This document shows positions 11,157 to 26,100 of a stretch of DNA of 64,000 nt, one piece after another (position 1 is the first letter of the stretch; every line of letters starts with the position of its first letter). Location of the stretch: positions 19,679,133 to 19,743,132 of the forward strand of contig NC_089274.1 of NCBI RefSeq assembly GCF_963678975.1, written 5' to 3'. Source of the DNA: Dysidea avara. Its lineage: Eukaryota > Porifera > Demospongiae > Dictyoceratida > Dysideidae. The position numbers and the translations under genes were made by a program. The notes beneath the pieces were generated by a model. That model saw only the letters and a program-made list of their open reading frames with translations. It was not told the DNA's origin and did not search any database.

Positions 11157-14100
11157 ATGGCTGCTATTTGTAGCGAAGGCATAACAGAGGACGAGGCAAT
11201 TATAGCGACTAACAATGACGCGACTTCGTGCAAAAGGTATAAATCAGTGTTATACTTTTTGTGTTGAGTAACCGTATCTGCCAGGTACGCGACGGAGAAG
11301 GGATATTGGCGTGACGAGTTTGTGAAACACTTTTGTAAAAAGGCTGAAAGGAAGTCACCCGAAATCAGCCGAGGTAATGTTTTAACCTGCCATTATAGTA
11401 TATGTGTATTCTTCAGCTGTTTTGGTGCGATTTAATTAGAGAGTGTATGTTATACAAGGGGGTGTCACTCAGGCTCTTGCTGTAGGTAGATCTGCGACCG
11501 CGGTCAAACTCTAAGTCAACGGTCAAGGCCACTAAACAGCTCTTACAGTGGGTCAAGGGTCAAGACGATACGGAAGGTTCGAAACCCACAATCGAAAACT
11601 ATACGTAGCTATTATCAAGTTTACGGGATTATACGTAACTCACAAGAGGTAAGGATCTCTAAGAAGATGTTTTAAAGCTCCATCAGGCATTTCGCCGTAA
11701 TTATAATAATTTTTCTCTCCCAGCTGCTGGTAGCACGCACTAAGAAAATATTATACTAGGTTACAAGCGCAGGTGCGTATAGGAAAATAGAGAAATAAGT
11801 GTAGGTCAAAAGTTTGACAAGAAATGCTCAAGTCACAGGTCAAAGACGATAAATGCTGCAAGTCAAGGGTCAAGGTGAAATTTTCCCCGGTCAAGACTTT
11901 GACCGCGGTCGCAGATCTACCTACAGCGTGAGCCGACGTGACACCCCCTTGTTATATTAAAATATCATTCCTCCAGTTGTACTTATAGTTATAGGCTAGG
12001 GCGCTATCTTGCCTCCACTTTTTATTTGTGACGTGATTGGTTAGCTAGATAGGGTGTAGTCTACATAGCCAGACCACTACTTTTTCTTTGTGTATGGTAG
12101 GGTCCGCAACGTGAAAAATCGATATCCTCCAATCAACTACCTAACTATTGTCATGTGTTAGGCTAAGGGTAACTTGAATAACACCAGTGTGGCAGCCAAG
12201 TTTGTCACTTTCTTCTGGTAGAAAACAATACAAATGTCTTAAAATCACGTGATTTTTCGTTGCAGCAGTTCGTAGGGTTCTTCGTATGCCACGATATTCA
12301 CTCTCAACATTGTTCAAGTAGTCTTTCATCAACTCAAAGTATTGGTGATTTGATTTTATTGGTCAGTTTCCGGTGGCAGCACCATCTGTGTAGCTTTTTG
12401 GCGACAGACAAAATGTTTCTTGCTCTGGAGCACAGGACAAGCAGAGCAGCAACTGCGCCGTGGGTCAGCAATGACCAGTACTAGGTAAAGTACCTGCATG
12501 CAGAGTATGGTTATAATTGAAGCTTGTTAGCCATCTGGCTGAGCCATCTATATGCTGAAATTCGGCCAAAATGATGCGATTTTTGCAAACAAATACCAGA
12601 ATGGTTGATACATCAGTGAGACAGTCTCCAACATCAAGGATACGAAGCTTATAAACACCTAACAATACGGCTATCTCACCCAGTAAACGCATAGAGCAAT
12701 CCAATGCATGAAATAGGAAATAGGCACTCACGTGATCGATATTCAAATCTCGGAAAATACAACTATAATCTATTCCAACGACATTAAAATCACTTGAAAT
12801 CAAGTAAAAATCAATGTGTGTGCATTAGGTTCAACATCTCGATTAACCCAGCAGTCTGAGACTCTCCCTATGATGCCATCAGAGCATAAAACACACCTGC
12901 ACTGGTCCAGACCACGCCTGAGTGAACAATTAACACAATTACTTACAAAAGGAGCACAGTGCATGGTTCCTACTCAGAAATGAAAGCAATTTCATAGGTA
13001 TTTCCACAATTTGAATTTCAATCACGTGAGTGTCTATTTCATGCATTGGATTGCTCTATGCGTTTACTGGGCGAGATAGCCGTATCGTTAGGTGTTTATA
13101 AGCTTTGTATCCTTGATGTTGGAGACTGTCTCACTGATGTATCAACCATTCTGGTATTTGTTTGCAAAAATCACATCATTTTGGCCGAATTTCAGCATAT
13201 AGATGGCTCAGCCAGATGGCTAACAAGCTTCAATTATAACCATACTCCGCATGCAGGTACTTTACCTAGTACTGGTCATTGCTGACCCACGGCGCAGTTG
13301 CTGCTCTGCTTGTCCTGTGCTCCAGAGCAAGAAACATTTTGTCTGTCGCCAAAGCGCTGCACAGATCGTGCTGCCACCGGAAACTGACCAATAAAATCAA
13401 ACCACCAATACTTTGAATTGATGATAGACTACTTGAACAATGTTGAGAGTGAATATCGTTGCATACGAAGAACCCTACGAACTGCTGCAACGAAAAATCA
13501 CGTGATTTTAAGACATTTGTATCGTTTTCTACTAGAAGAAAGTGACAAATTTGGCTGCCACGCTGGTGTTATTCAAGTTGCACTTAGCCTAACACATGAC
13601 AACAGTTAGGTAGCTGATTGGAGGATATCGATTTTTCGCATTGCGGACCCTATGTATGGGCAGGAGGTAGTGGTCCAGCTACACAAGACTTGGTCTGATG
13701 AGTGTTAGACAAAGTTAACAGTTTCCATAGCTTCTTGCTTGGAAAATGCTACATAACAACAGTATCAGTCTTGTTTGAAGTTTTGCAGTAAAATTTGTTT
13801 CACCATGCCAATGTGCAGCTAGCCAATGAAATCAAACTCACCAAATTTTGGTGGAAGTTCACAACTTCATCCAATCTTTCCTACCTATTACAAACAAAGA
13901 GTAGCAGTTTGGCCATGCAAGCTATTGTAGTTACTACTGATTCGACTGGTTTGATTCATCATGACAGAATTTATCATGATACTATATGTACCATGAAGCC
14001 ACCTAACTTCAAAGGCAAACTCCATGATACTTATGCATGGTACATTTAAAGGTGCAGTATACCAAGCCATACAAGTACTGAAACTATACAAGTGTGACAA

Positions 14101-17100
14101 GCATTTGATGCTGTTTTATGAACAATTGTGGTTGGGAAATGAACAACTCTCACTTCCATACATCCTGCTACAACAACTTTGAATCATTTTGTTGCGGAAA
14201 TACATGTCTTGACAGGTTATTTAAGCTAAGTAGACCATGCCACTAAATGGTAAACTTATTGTGATCTCCTAACGGGATAATTGTAAACAAAGTGATGGTA
14301 ATGGTATAAATTTATGCTGTTTTACTCATAAGGTATCTCCTCTGCAGTTCACATCTTCATTTGGTAGCAAAAAGAATTGGCTCAATAAAGTTTTACCCTG
14401 AGCATTGTATCAGCCAGGCTCTAGCAGCTGGTACAAACTTTTAATGTTGTCAGGATTGTAGCACTGGTAAGAACAGGTAGTAAACAAGCCTGTTGAGTTA
14501 AATAACAGTCTGCAATGGGCTAGCGCTGTTCTTTTGGCTACATTTCCAAGCGCTCTGTGCTGTTGCATTACCTTCAAGCATTCAGGCTGTTTACAATCTT
14601 GCAATAAAACGCAACAAGTTATTAGTCATGAACATATTTTACGGGATGTGAAATTATCACTTTTAAGTTAAACCATGGGTGGCTATGGTTCATTTTAAAT
14701 GTAGCATGGCCTTGATGTGGGAGCAGTATCGCCAATTTCTTTATAGAAAAAAGTCAAGCCAAAATTGATTGTGGGAATTTATTATTGGTCATGTGATGAA
14801 AACCATGTGTCAGATTTTGCATCCTACAGCACTCAAACGGAAGTGATTTGTCGCCCTTGCCATCCTATGAGTTGAGAAACGTTGGTTTATGGTGAGAACT
14901 AGTGTTATAGTATATTCACAAGCGGTTTGCCGTATTTTGAATATGGACCATGCCCACTTTTCAAGTAACATGAGATGAACACTTTACAATGAAGTTTACC
15001 ACTATAGAAGTTTAGTAAATGTTGTAAACAGTCTGTAAAACGATGCAGCGGCTTTAAAATACTTGTAAAATCGCTTGATTGAACTTTTCCGTGATACCCT
15101 TAGGACTTGCCCGTTCATGTTAACAAACATAGTCACAATGTTAGTTGCTGCTGACCATAATCGAATTGTACAAGTCGATCTATATAATAAATTCAGTGAT
15201 CAGTCTCATATTGGTTTGGGAGATTAATCGCCTGCAGGCTCTTAGCCTGCAGTTGGCATGGTACATATCAGTTGTATAACGTGCCCTCGTGATTTGCCTG
15301 ATATGTACACACACGCTCTTGGGCCCTCGAGCTTTGGGTGTACATATCAGTCAAATCACTGGGGCCCATGTTACAACTACATAAAGGAATTTTGAAAATG
15401 AGCATGTTATGATGTACAATTTTTTGGCACAACTTAGAATGGTTGTTCAAGACAGTCTTAACAATATACTGAAGGCTGGGAATTTGTTGGTATAGCCTTT
15501 TAGTGATATATTTAGGAAAGATGACAAATACTATCTGTAGTAATATAGCTTTAGTCTTATACAACTCTCATTATGAATTGGATAATAGTGTATATGTTTA
15601 TTGACCAATTCGTCTTCAAAATGCCCCTACATTTTATCCAATGAATGATCCATGATTAATTTTATTAGATGAGTTCACATGATCTGTAAAATATACGTGT
15701 TTACCAAATGATTGCTGTAATCACAAGGAAAGTTTTCCATTGAATATTTTCAAGTTACATTTCTACATTTCTATAAAAGTATGATTGTTATCACTGAGAC
15801 TGTACAATATGTCATAAAAGGTGTTCTTGTTAAGGCCTGCATTCTGGACAAGTACCACTTATCTAGTGACCTATATGTCACTGTAAAAATTGGAGTGGTT
15901 AGTCTGCCACTGTAAAATTGTTGAATGTTCTATTAGAGTATTTTTAGTAAAGCTGATGATGGGTATGGTCTTGGCAAATACTATTATGGCCATGTTTTGT
16001 ACATCATACCATGTGTTGAAGGAATATTCTTTAGTTCATATCTAGATGTAGGAAATGAAATATTTTTAAAAATTGGAATGGTGCTGTAAGCAACAGCAAT
16101 AACATGGGCACGAGGGTCTTGCCTGATATGTATACCCAAAGCTGATACATTACACTTCCACAGCAGGCTAATATCCCACACTGGGTGAGCAATCACCCGA
16201 GTACAACCACTAGATTTGTTTTTTATATCCGTGCTTGAGAAAATTAATTATGGGTTGGCAGCTGGTAGGTTCTGGCTATGTTTTGTCAACATGAATGGAC
16301 AAGTCCTAGGGATATCACAGAAAAATTCAGTTAAGTGAGTTAAGTGTTTTAAATTAAGGTCGCTGAGTTGTTTAAGGACTGTTTATGGAGTTTACTGAAG
16401 ACCCAGAGAGATAGGCTTTGTTGTAGAATGATTATTTTATATTATCTGTAATGTGGGTGTGCTCCGTATTTGAAATTGTAATTCCCACAATCAATTTCAG
16501 CCTTGTCTGTCATGTAATTGGCTAGCTAGGTTACAGTCTGATACAGTTCAGGCAAGAAATTTTAAAATAATATTCGTAACCAGTTAATACGCAAAGCTTG
16601 GGTTGTGTCATTGGAAGTATTTTGAAGGATTACTGGATGCCAAATGGTTGCTCTATTAGGGTAGTTGGGTATTACACCAGTTAACTGGTATAATAATTCA
16701 TTTCAAAATAACACATGTGTTTAATTCAGTTATTAACACAGGTGGTCCCTGTAGTTGGCAGTCACTAAATGAGTTATAATAGTTACAGTGACTGCACTTG
16801 CAACATGCTTGATAATTGAGTTGTAGTTTAGAGACCAATTGTACCAAGATTTGTACTAAAGTGTGTGGGTACTTCATATTGATAGACAATATTGGTGATG
16901 GTGAAGATATTGTGTGCTTGACTCCTCTTAGGCCCAACTATCTACCATACTTGTACGGTGTTCTAGATCTCTGGTCTGACTGACAAGTGCACATGCTGGC
17001 CTGTACCCTTGTAAGCTCACCTACACTACAGTCTGGCTAGGCTATAGTTGTAATACTTGTTGAAGGAATGTGATAGATCAGTTACTTTTTCTATGGAGTA

Positions 17101-20100
17101 CAACTGATCCATTTAGCCACCTCTACTAGACAACGTTCACGACACGAGACACACCAAATTTACAATGTGACACAACTCTATTATCTGTGATAGTAGTACA
17201 TTGTATGTCCAACTCCATATTATAAGCTACATGTAATAGCTTAATACTTGACAATTTTACATGCTTTCTTCAGTGGCGCCATTTAGTTGTCTACATAAGA
17301 GATTACCTGAAGTGTTTCTCATATGATACACATGATAGTAGTTATTTTCCCCAACTGGTTTGTTTTAAACTTAAAAAGTAGACAGTGTGGTGTTGAATAT
17401 GAATCAAAATGAAGAAATTATAAACTAATAAACGACTAAGGCAACATAACAGCAATAAGTTTTATCAACAAAGTTGGAAGTTTACTTTCTACTGAAGTGG
17501 TTGCTAACTGATGCAACCATATCCGTTACAAACAAATAACATAAACAACAAACATAAATTGAATATCGTCCCTACAAGTACAACTTTATAACAACAGATG
17601 CTGTGTGGTGTGTATGTATAGCGGTGGCCTCTTTCTGCCAGTACTAATGTCAGGTAGCATCTTACTATACTGTTGACATGTGGTAGAATAACAGCAGATG
17701 GTAGTGTTGCCAGTTTACTCCCTAACATTGACTTATTAGTAGCTGCTACACTAGACTGAACAGACATCTTTGTGTGGCTACTATAATCTTATTAATGCTA
17801 CAAGTTGGCTTGTTAGCTGTTCGTAGGGGTAACTGCACTGTGTGTGCTATTATTAGTAGAAATGGTAACTTGTGGGGATGATCTTAAGGTTGTGTTAATA
17901 ACTCTGGTATGTGAGTGGTAACCACTTGTTTGAGTAGCTATAAACTAGAGGTATGCGATTATCTAGATATATTTGATTATCGAGATATCATAAGACTTAT
18001 CGAGATAAGGATGATAGGTTTATTAATCTAGATAATAGTAAACTTCCGTAAATTATTTGTATACCTGATGGTGTAGGCACCTCCTGGGGGCCCCAACTCT
18101 CCTACCACTTGGGAACAGTGTTAAGACAAACATTATTCACTTTTTTATAGTCTTCAAATTTCAATTTGCTTACGTTACTGGTTACAATATTGGCAGCTTA
18201 CTAAAATAAATAAATGCTTCAGTTATCGAGATGTGTTAGATAATCGAGATAAGTTCAAAGGAAATATCGAGATATGTTTAAATTAGTCATCGCACACCTC
18301 TACTATAAACACATGTTGCTTTAAAGTACTTTTCTTCTTTTTTTTCAATGATAATTAATTGCTGGTTCCTTTTTGATAAACAAGTATTGAAAATATTTTA
18401 ATTACGTACCTTCTTCCAGTAATGGTAGTTAGTGTATCCCTGCCCAGTCATTAAATGGCAATGGTAATTTGTAGTAGTGTATGATTGTTAAGTGTATGAC
18501 TATTGACTGTGACAACTTGTAAACCAATAGAACTGGTGTATGAGGTGTTTGTGGCTATGTGATGTAGTTTAGAAGATATTGACAACTGAAAATGACCTGT
18601 AGATACCAGTTAAGAAATGTTGTAGAAGTGTTCTTAATCCAGGCAATTCCTGGGGTTTACAGAATACCTTGTTTGCAACTTGTAATTGATAAGATATTCG
18701 TTGTAATCACAGTTTATAAGAGGAGGCCTGCTACAGTGTAGCAACTGCGCAATGTGCAGTGGTAGTTGTGTATATTATTACTGTTTTCTTAAGAAATTGA
18801 TGGCCATAGATATCTTTAATGTTATTAAGTCAGCGTAACCATATAACCATGGGAGTAGTGTGAGATGTCATAGCCTGTGACAGTGTGGAGCATCACAATG
18901 TATGTGCGAGTGTCTCTGTGTATGGACAATATGGGGCCCTCCTACAACATACTAGAGCTGCTTTAATTAGAATTTGCCTGTGTATACCTGTCTTTTTGTG
19001 CGTGTTTGTGTGCATGTAGTGTTTGTATGTGTGTACTGTGTGTAATGGCAATGTGTATGGTTGGTGTGTGTGCACTTTAATAACAAGAACACTGTAATAA
19101 TAAATTTCCCATTGTATGTTAGGGAAGTTTGCTTTTCTATGAAGTGATTGTTGTTTGATCAATGTAAACATTACCATCTGTTTACACAGTAAACACGACA
19201 GCTGTCGTAAGTATTGGTAGCCTTCAAGCCTCAAATGCCAAAGTTGTCTAAAGTAAAAAGCTGTTATAGCAAATCTAAGCCTTCAAAATTGTGATCTACA
19301 GAAGTTCTTGTATCTGGATCTTACCTTTCCCTACCACACTGCCATGCAAGTGTTCTCTCTGCAGGCTGGGTATGGATAACATGTACACACATGTGCACAC
19401 ACAGAGTCCGCACACACATTCTCTCCATACACTAGCTATTGACTGATCCCCTCCTGACATTGCTTGTGCCAAGTGTCTCTATCTTAGCACAATTGTTACT
19501 AGTGGTCACCTCATACAACGATGTTGTAAATCACCAAACACAATGTCTCTTCATCTCTTCTTCAGTCCATGATTAGGCCTTTTAACGTGAAGAATACAGA
19601 CTTGAACTTGTTTATGTGGACTTGTAAAATCAACTGATGTGAGGCTACTATAAGCCCAACTTGTTTATCACAGATAAAAATAAATATTATTGTGTCGAAC
19701 ATAAAAACTAAGCTAAGGTTATAAATTAATTATCTACTAAATCAACATAGCTGGCAATATATTTTCAAGTTTACTTTTTAATGAAGTGGTTGTTAGTTGA
19801 CATTATTGTATCCACTACTAACACTAAAAACAACAGTGTAAAGTGTACATGCATACTTCTATGAGTAAACAACAAAAGACGCATGCTATGGAGTAAGCCA
19901 AATAAGCATTAACCTAACCTCATTTGCTCTAGCTGTCACACAGTAGCAATATTTTACACACATTAGCAAGTTCCAGTAAACAGCTGTATATACTGAATAA
20001 CTGGTACCATATGTGTTGTATTGTCACACAAAGAACATTAATTTTGGATAGTCAGTTCTGCAGACACAATTGATTGTATAAATGTATTTTATAATAGTGT

Positions 20101-23100
20101 TGAGACCAGCATGTAACATTGTCAAGTATTAAACCATGGGTCATACCTTTATATGGAGTTGTGCAGGGCAGTATATACTATCACAGATAATAGACTTATA
20201 CTACAGTGTAATTCAGTGTGTCTCTTGGTGTGTCTTTTATCCTGAACGTTGTCTAGTAGAGATGGCTAAATGGATTAGTTATACTCTATAGAAACAGTAA
20301 CTGTTCTAGCTGCCGTCACATTCCTCCAACAAGTATTACCTGATCGGTCAATTGCTATGGCCTATAGTCAATTGTAGTTGAAATTTGTACTGTGTAATTC
20401 ATATATATTGTTACTGGCCATAGTCAGGACTACTGCCCAGTATCAGCAGCCACTGCTATGAATGTGATCAGTTATAATGGGACACATTTTCTAGTGATGA
20501 GGTGTCATTGTTGTTATGAAGGATAACCTGTGCACCTGTTGGGAGTACTCACCACTAGTCTATAAATATAATACTTTATTAATTTGTAATTTCCCATAGC
20601 ATAGTTAAGCTAGTATTGTAAACACAACAATTACTGACTAGAGAAGATTGGTATGCTTTAGAAATGCTATTAGATTTAACGCTGATCGTCTATTGTAGCT
20701 GTAGTGTTCTATAAGATATGGCTGGTCCTACCCAGTCAGACAATGGTGTAAAGGACAATCAAAATTTGTAGATGTGACTGACACCTCTGTGTGACAAACC
20801 TTGTGGGATGTATAGAGGTGCCCTCTTACAGAGGGTGAAAATGCACACAATCACCTGACTAGAAAATTAAAGGGTACAGTGAAATGTGCTAATGTGTAGT
20901 AGCCTCCTGTTATTCTACACCAGGTTTTCTAAGAAAGGTCATATGGAAGCAGTGTTTGTAGACATTATCTTCACTGCAATTGTATGTCATTTGAATGCCA
21001 TTGTGTTATGATCACAAGCATGCTATCAGAAATACCAGCACACAAATAGTAATATGGAGGTTCGGAGGCTTTTATATTATATGATGGAAATACATGCAAA
21101 TTGCTGAAGTGGTGTAGTAACATGGCAGACAACTATTAAAGAGCCATGTTTTGTAGGTGGGTTGGTGGGAAGCTGGTTTGTTGGATTGTAAAGAGTAATG
21201 TGGTGGTAATAGAATATTTCTAACACTAATGAATACAAAATGTGTATAAAATGGCATTATGGCATTTTTATCTTGAGTTGATCAATTAAAGGACTACTGT
21301 GAGTTTTCTTATTGTCACTGCTATCCCATTGAGCCATACTTCTCACTGTATACATAGTTTGTAGCTAATGGGATTTGTGTTTATTATTTGGCAGTGTGCT
21401 ATTGCTTATAGCCTCCATACTGTTGCTATGGCAGCTGCCTTTTACAATATCGGGAGTATCAATCACACTGTTATCCTACTATTGTTATTGACATGAAATT
21501 GTCACTAGTTCAGGAAATTACATTCTAGCTGGTCAGTGTGGCATGGTTTATAATTTCTGACATACTCTTTTAGTCCTTTCATGCATATGTGTTTACAAAC
21601 TGTCCTGTGTGGTACTCGTATGTGACATCATTTACCTGTTAATCGTGGCCATACATGGTAGTCGTAGCTACACAGTGTATTCATGAAAATAATAATCATC
21701 TTACAGACTAGATCATTTTACAATACTTCCCTTGTACGTAAACGTTCTACTGTTTTCTTTTTAATCTAAACAAATACCCTGGCTCACTAAAAGAACATTA
21801 CGTGTTTGCATGTGTGTTTGTTTCTCTGCATGACCGTCTGCACCCACATGAGCTGTCTATATAAATCCCCTGCAAGGTGACACCTCACTTAAAAAAACGC
21901 AACTCACTCTGAACAGCGTATAATAATTTGCGTATTTTGTATGATACTTGGGTCTAATGCATGTTGTTTGTGTGAACTGATAAAGCCATGCCCAGCCTGA
22001 CAAAGTAACCTGGTAACAGGTGTTTGGGGTTGGCCCATGCTCATAGCTATTATTATTATTGATACTCTAGAATATGTGTATGTACTTAAGTAGACTCAAC
22101 TGTGTATGGTACATTGACGTGAGCAATACCCACCCTCAAAAACTTATGTGTGAATATAAAAAAATGCTCTCATATTCTCATACTGAATGTTATCATCACT
22201 ACTGCTACTATTTGCAGGCTATTATGCTAGAGTGACAGCACTACACAATCTTGTGACTCAGTTTGTTTCACTGACCAAGACAGCTGGCTTGAAGAGTCAG
22301 GTGATCTCACTGGGGGCGGGGTTTGACACCACCTATTGGAGACTATGTTCTGTTGGGCTACAGCCAACTAATTATTTTGAGGTGGATCTTGCCACTGTCA
22401 CCTCCAAGAAGTGCCAGTACATAAAGTATGCTAGTGGTAGAGGAGTAGAATTGGTATACTGTCTAATGTATGAATGATGATAAGGACACTTTGCTTGTCC
22501 ATGGTCCTACATAGTATTATTATTCAATTGTATGCATTTTAAAAATGGACACTTGTTCATAATTTCAATGATTTTATGCACCCGAAAATAGACAATGTCT
22601 GCGATAAAATGGATTGCATATATGATAATTTGTGAGTGTATAGTGCGAGGCAGCTTCTCTAATTAGATTTTCAATGTGATAGTGTTTTCTCTAGCACAAT
22701 ACCCTCATCTCTTTAGCTATCACTGTCGTTTGTTGTGTACTACACTGACTGCACCCCCACAGCCTTTGAACATGTATTCTGTGTCTGTACTGTTTCCCTT
22801 AGCACACAGCCTGTTACTGTGAAACCTAAACCCTTGCTATCACTTTACCCTTCATAGTACTCAATCCTTTGAAGCTAGACAAATGAAGTCACAATTATTT
22901 TGTAGTTGATGTATTGAGCAATATATGGTGATAATGAAGAAAGTGACCATAACTCCTTCATCCTTTGTGACATGGGCCACAGCTAAGCAGTTTTAGTCAC
23001 TACTTGAAAATTACATAGTTTTGTTTGGAATACCACATAGTGAACTCCAATAGTTGCAATACAAAACCGGCGAATAGTGGGGATTGTTAGCTCTAGTTTG

Positions 23101-26100
23101 TTTTGTAAAAACGCTTTGTTTACTAGGTGAATCTGATGAAGCACTATATTTGGTGCATAGCAATTTAAGTGCTTTTAAAATATTCTAACAAAACAACTAT
23201 GTTATGTTGTTCCCACATTTTAGTTCATCCTAAAAACCTGAGTTTCACATAATTCATTTTAGCGGTGCTTAAACTGCTTCCACCGAATGGTGTGCAGGGA
23301 TAGTGAGTAGTCAAGATGGCAGTACCCCTTTTACATCCAGCTGTTGGACATGCAAGTAAATGTTCATGGTGGTGTGGTTAGTGAGTCCTTATCTTTGTTA
23401 GAAAAATTTGAAGCAAGGCATAAACATAGCCTTATTTTGCTTGCAAATTATGTTACGTATAAAATAACTGTCATTTTACCAAGTTGCCACACAAGTACAG
23501 TATAGCTTACTTGTTTCGAATGGTTAATAATAATTACTGGTATATGCATCCCTTACAGAACTAAGCTACCACTACTGGATGCACTCCAAGGCTCACATGA
23601 TCCCTTGTTTGGTAAGTATTGCTAGCAGCAAATAAAATACATTTATAGTAACTAGGCAACTTGAATATGACACTTCATAAAATATAATTGGTAGCTATTC
23701 TGAGCATGTATCATTAAGTTCATGCAGCATTGCTGCCATGTACATCAATGTGGTCTATATGATTGAAAGTATTACACAATATATTATAGGAGTGGATGAA
23801 ATTAACTCTACTCATTATCACTTGGTGGCTGGTGACCTTAGGGACACAGAACAGCTTGATCGGAAACTGTTAGCAGCTGGAGTAGACAAAAAGTAAGTAG
23901 ATGTGTACGTGTTACACATAGTGACTGATAATAGTATCTGGTGTAGATCTATCTTTGCTTGCTCCGCTTACCTTCTTTTATAAAGTCTACCTTGTTTATC
24001 TAATCTGCTTTTTTATTAATCTTTTATGTATGCAATGTTTGTGTCTAATGGAAGTCAGTTTGCCCTATATATACTATATAATATAATCTTTGTCTTTGGC
24101 CATTTGTATGATCTAGTAGTTGCATGAGCTCACACATGATGTATTGTTGTCCTTAATGGTGCACTTTAATAGTGACCCCTGCCTTGAAATTCACCAGACA
24201 TTTCAGGTTTTAGTCAAGTAACTATTGTCATATGTTAGGCTGTGCAAAGTTAATTGTATGTCCTACCAAGTTCCCAAAATTGACCAGACAACCAGGCTTC
24301 TTTTTTTTTATTTTTTGTTTGTCCAATGTAGAGCAAAACTAATATGACATAGCAGTAGGCAAAAACGTATCTCGATACAAGAAAAGAGTGTTTACAAGGT
24401 ATAAAACCTCGGTATAAAACTCAACCTCTGACAATCTTTGTAATAGTGATTGCACCATTCATTCAGCATAAAATCAACCAGGCAGGGAACCAGAAACATA
24501 TACTTAACTTTCGGGGCCTTACGTATGTCATTCTTTTTTCTTCCTTTTTTTGTGATTGAGAAGTAAAACATATAGTAGACTTGTTGAGGGACTGATACAT
24601 ATCTTTGTCCTATGTTAGTCAACTGGAGTACCAATCCCTGTTGAGGTGGTTTACTATAGACTGATAGTGTTATTGTCTTGCACTGTGGAAGGGAAGGGGT
24701 AATGTAAGTGAGTCGAATGTATGTCATTGTCGACATGTAAATTGTGACTTAAAATCTACCAAATTGTAAACTAAGCCAATCAGTAGAATTCCTAAAAAAT
24801 TGGCTTTAGTTAAATTGGAGTAGTTTGGAATAGAATGTTCCTAAAAAATATTGGTTTAATTTTTTGGAATAGCCACAGACGTCATGAACAGCATCTTTTT
24901 ATTGAGTATTCTATTTAAGGTTACGGGATACTGAGCGACTGTCAAACAAAAATTTTATTATGTAATTTGTGTGTTGTGTATCAGCTGGTAACAGGCTTAA
25001 ATTGTTGGGAGAATCATAGCGTGCTGACTGGACAGGTACAAGAAAACACATGTAACAGTACAAGATGACAGAAACAACACACTTAGCAATTGGCACACCT
25101 GTAAGCACATGCACAGTTTTGCTGACTAATGGAAAATTTTTTGGTGTACTATGTGGCAACCATCAACAGACTTTGTACTTCTACTGCTATTGTATGCTGA
25201 CTTGCTATTAAAAATCTTATCAGTTCCGTGGGCCAAGTACAGTATGAGATGCCGTATTTGTGATGTACAAATCTCTACTTGGTACAGGTTGTCATATAAA
25301 AACATCTTCAACTAATTGTTAAAATATTTGGTATAAAAACACCTTCAACTAATTGTTAAAATATTTAGTGGTTTTAAATGATGATAGGAAGTGTCATGTG
25401 TTGAAAGTGTCATCCATCTTGTGGTTATATAATATTAACAGGACCCTGTGTGATTGGCCTTACAATAACCATTAGTGACTGTAGTTTGTATAGTCAGTAA
25501 CTAGCAGCTTATCGACACTTCCTGGGTCTCACTAGATATATATGTATATATGTTCTTTGATTGTTATGATTCTGGGAAGTGATGGACTTAAACCAAAGCA
25601 CAAGTTGTATGTACAAGTTTTCGTCGTATACTTATTTACATAGAAAATTGGTAAATGCTAATTAGATTGATATTATAGGTTTTAGAAGTAATTTTTGTTT
25701 TCAATGAAATTGCGTGCATGAAGCTTTCCAATTTATTAGCATTGGTCAGTGTTTTTTTCTGTTGTGCAAGTACTATTCCTGCTGTGTCCCATAGTTAGAT
25801 CAATTACATCATGGTTTCCAAGAGGTGTATCATGTGACTAGTAGAGTATTGAGGTCATCACCTTATTGAACTATGGAGAGTAACATGCAAGATTGACTGG
25901 CTCATGTGTGGATGTAATTGTCTGGGACTATGTAAACAAATCTTGATCGTTTCTGTGAAGTTGCCTAGCTTGATGACATTAGGCAGTTCCTATATCTCCT
26001 GTGATACTCTGTAATGATAAATTGATAATGGATAACTAATCAGTGTCTACGTAAGTATCTTCTCACAGGAGTGTGCTGTGCCTGTTTCCAGTCCACATGT

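Noticed and set aside
15268..16196. Minus-strand frames of 98 and 70 codons
   Set aside because: They share a short degenerate motif, probably old repeat fragments. No domain was recognised.
18893..19234. 113-codon minus-strand frame
   Set aside because: Its middle is translated GT/CA-rich repeat, with no family match and no splice context.
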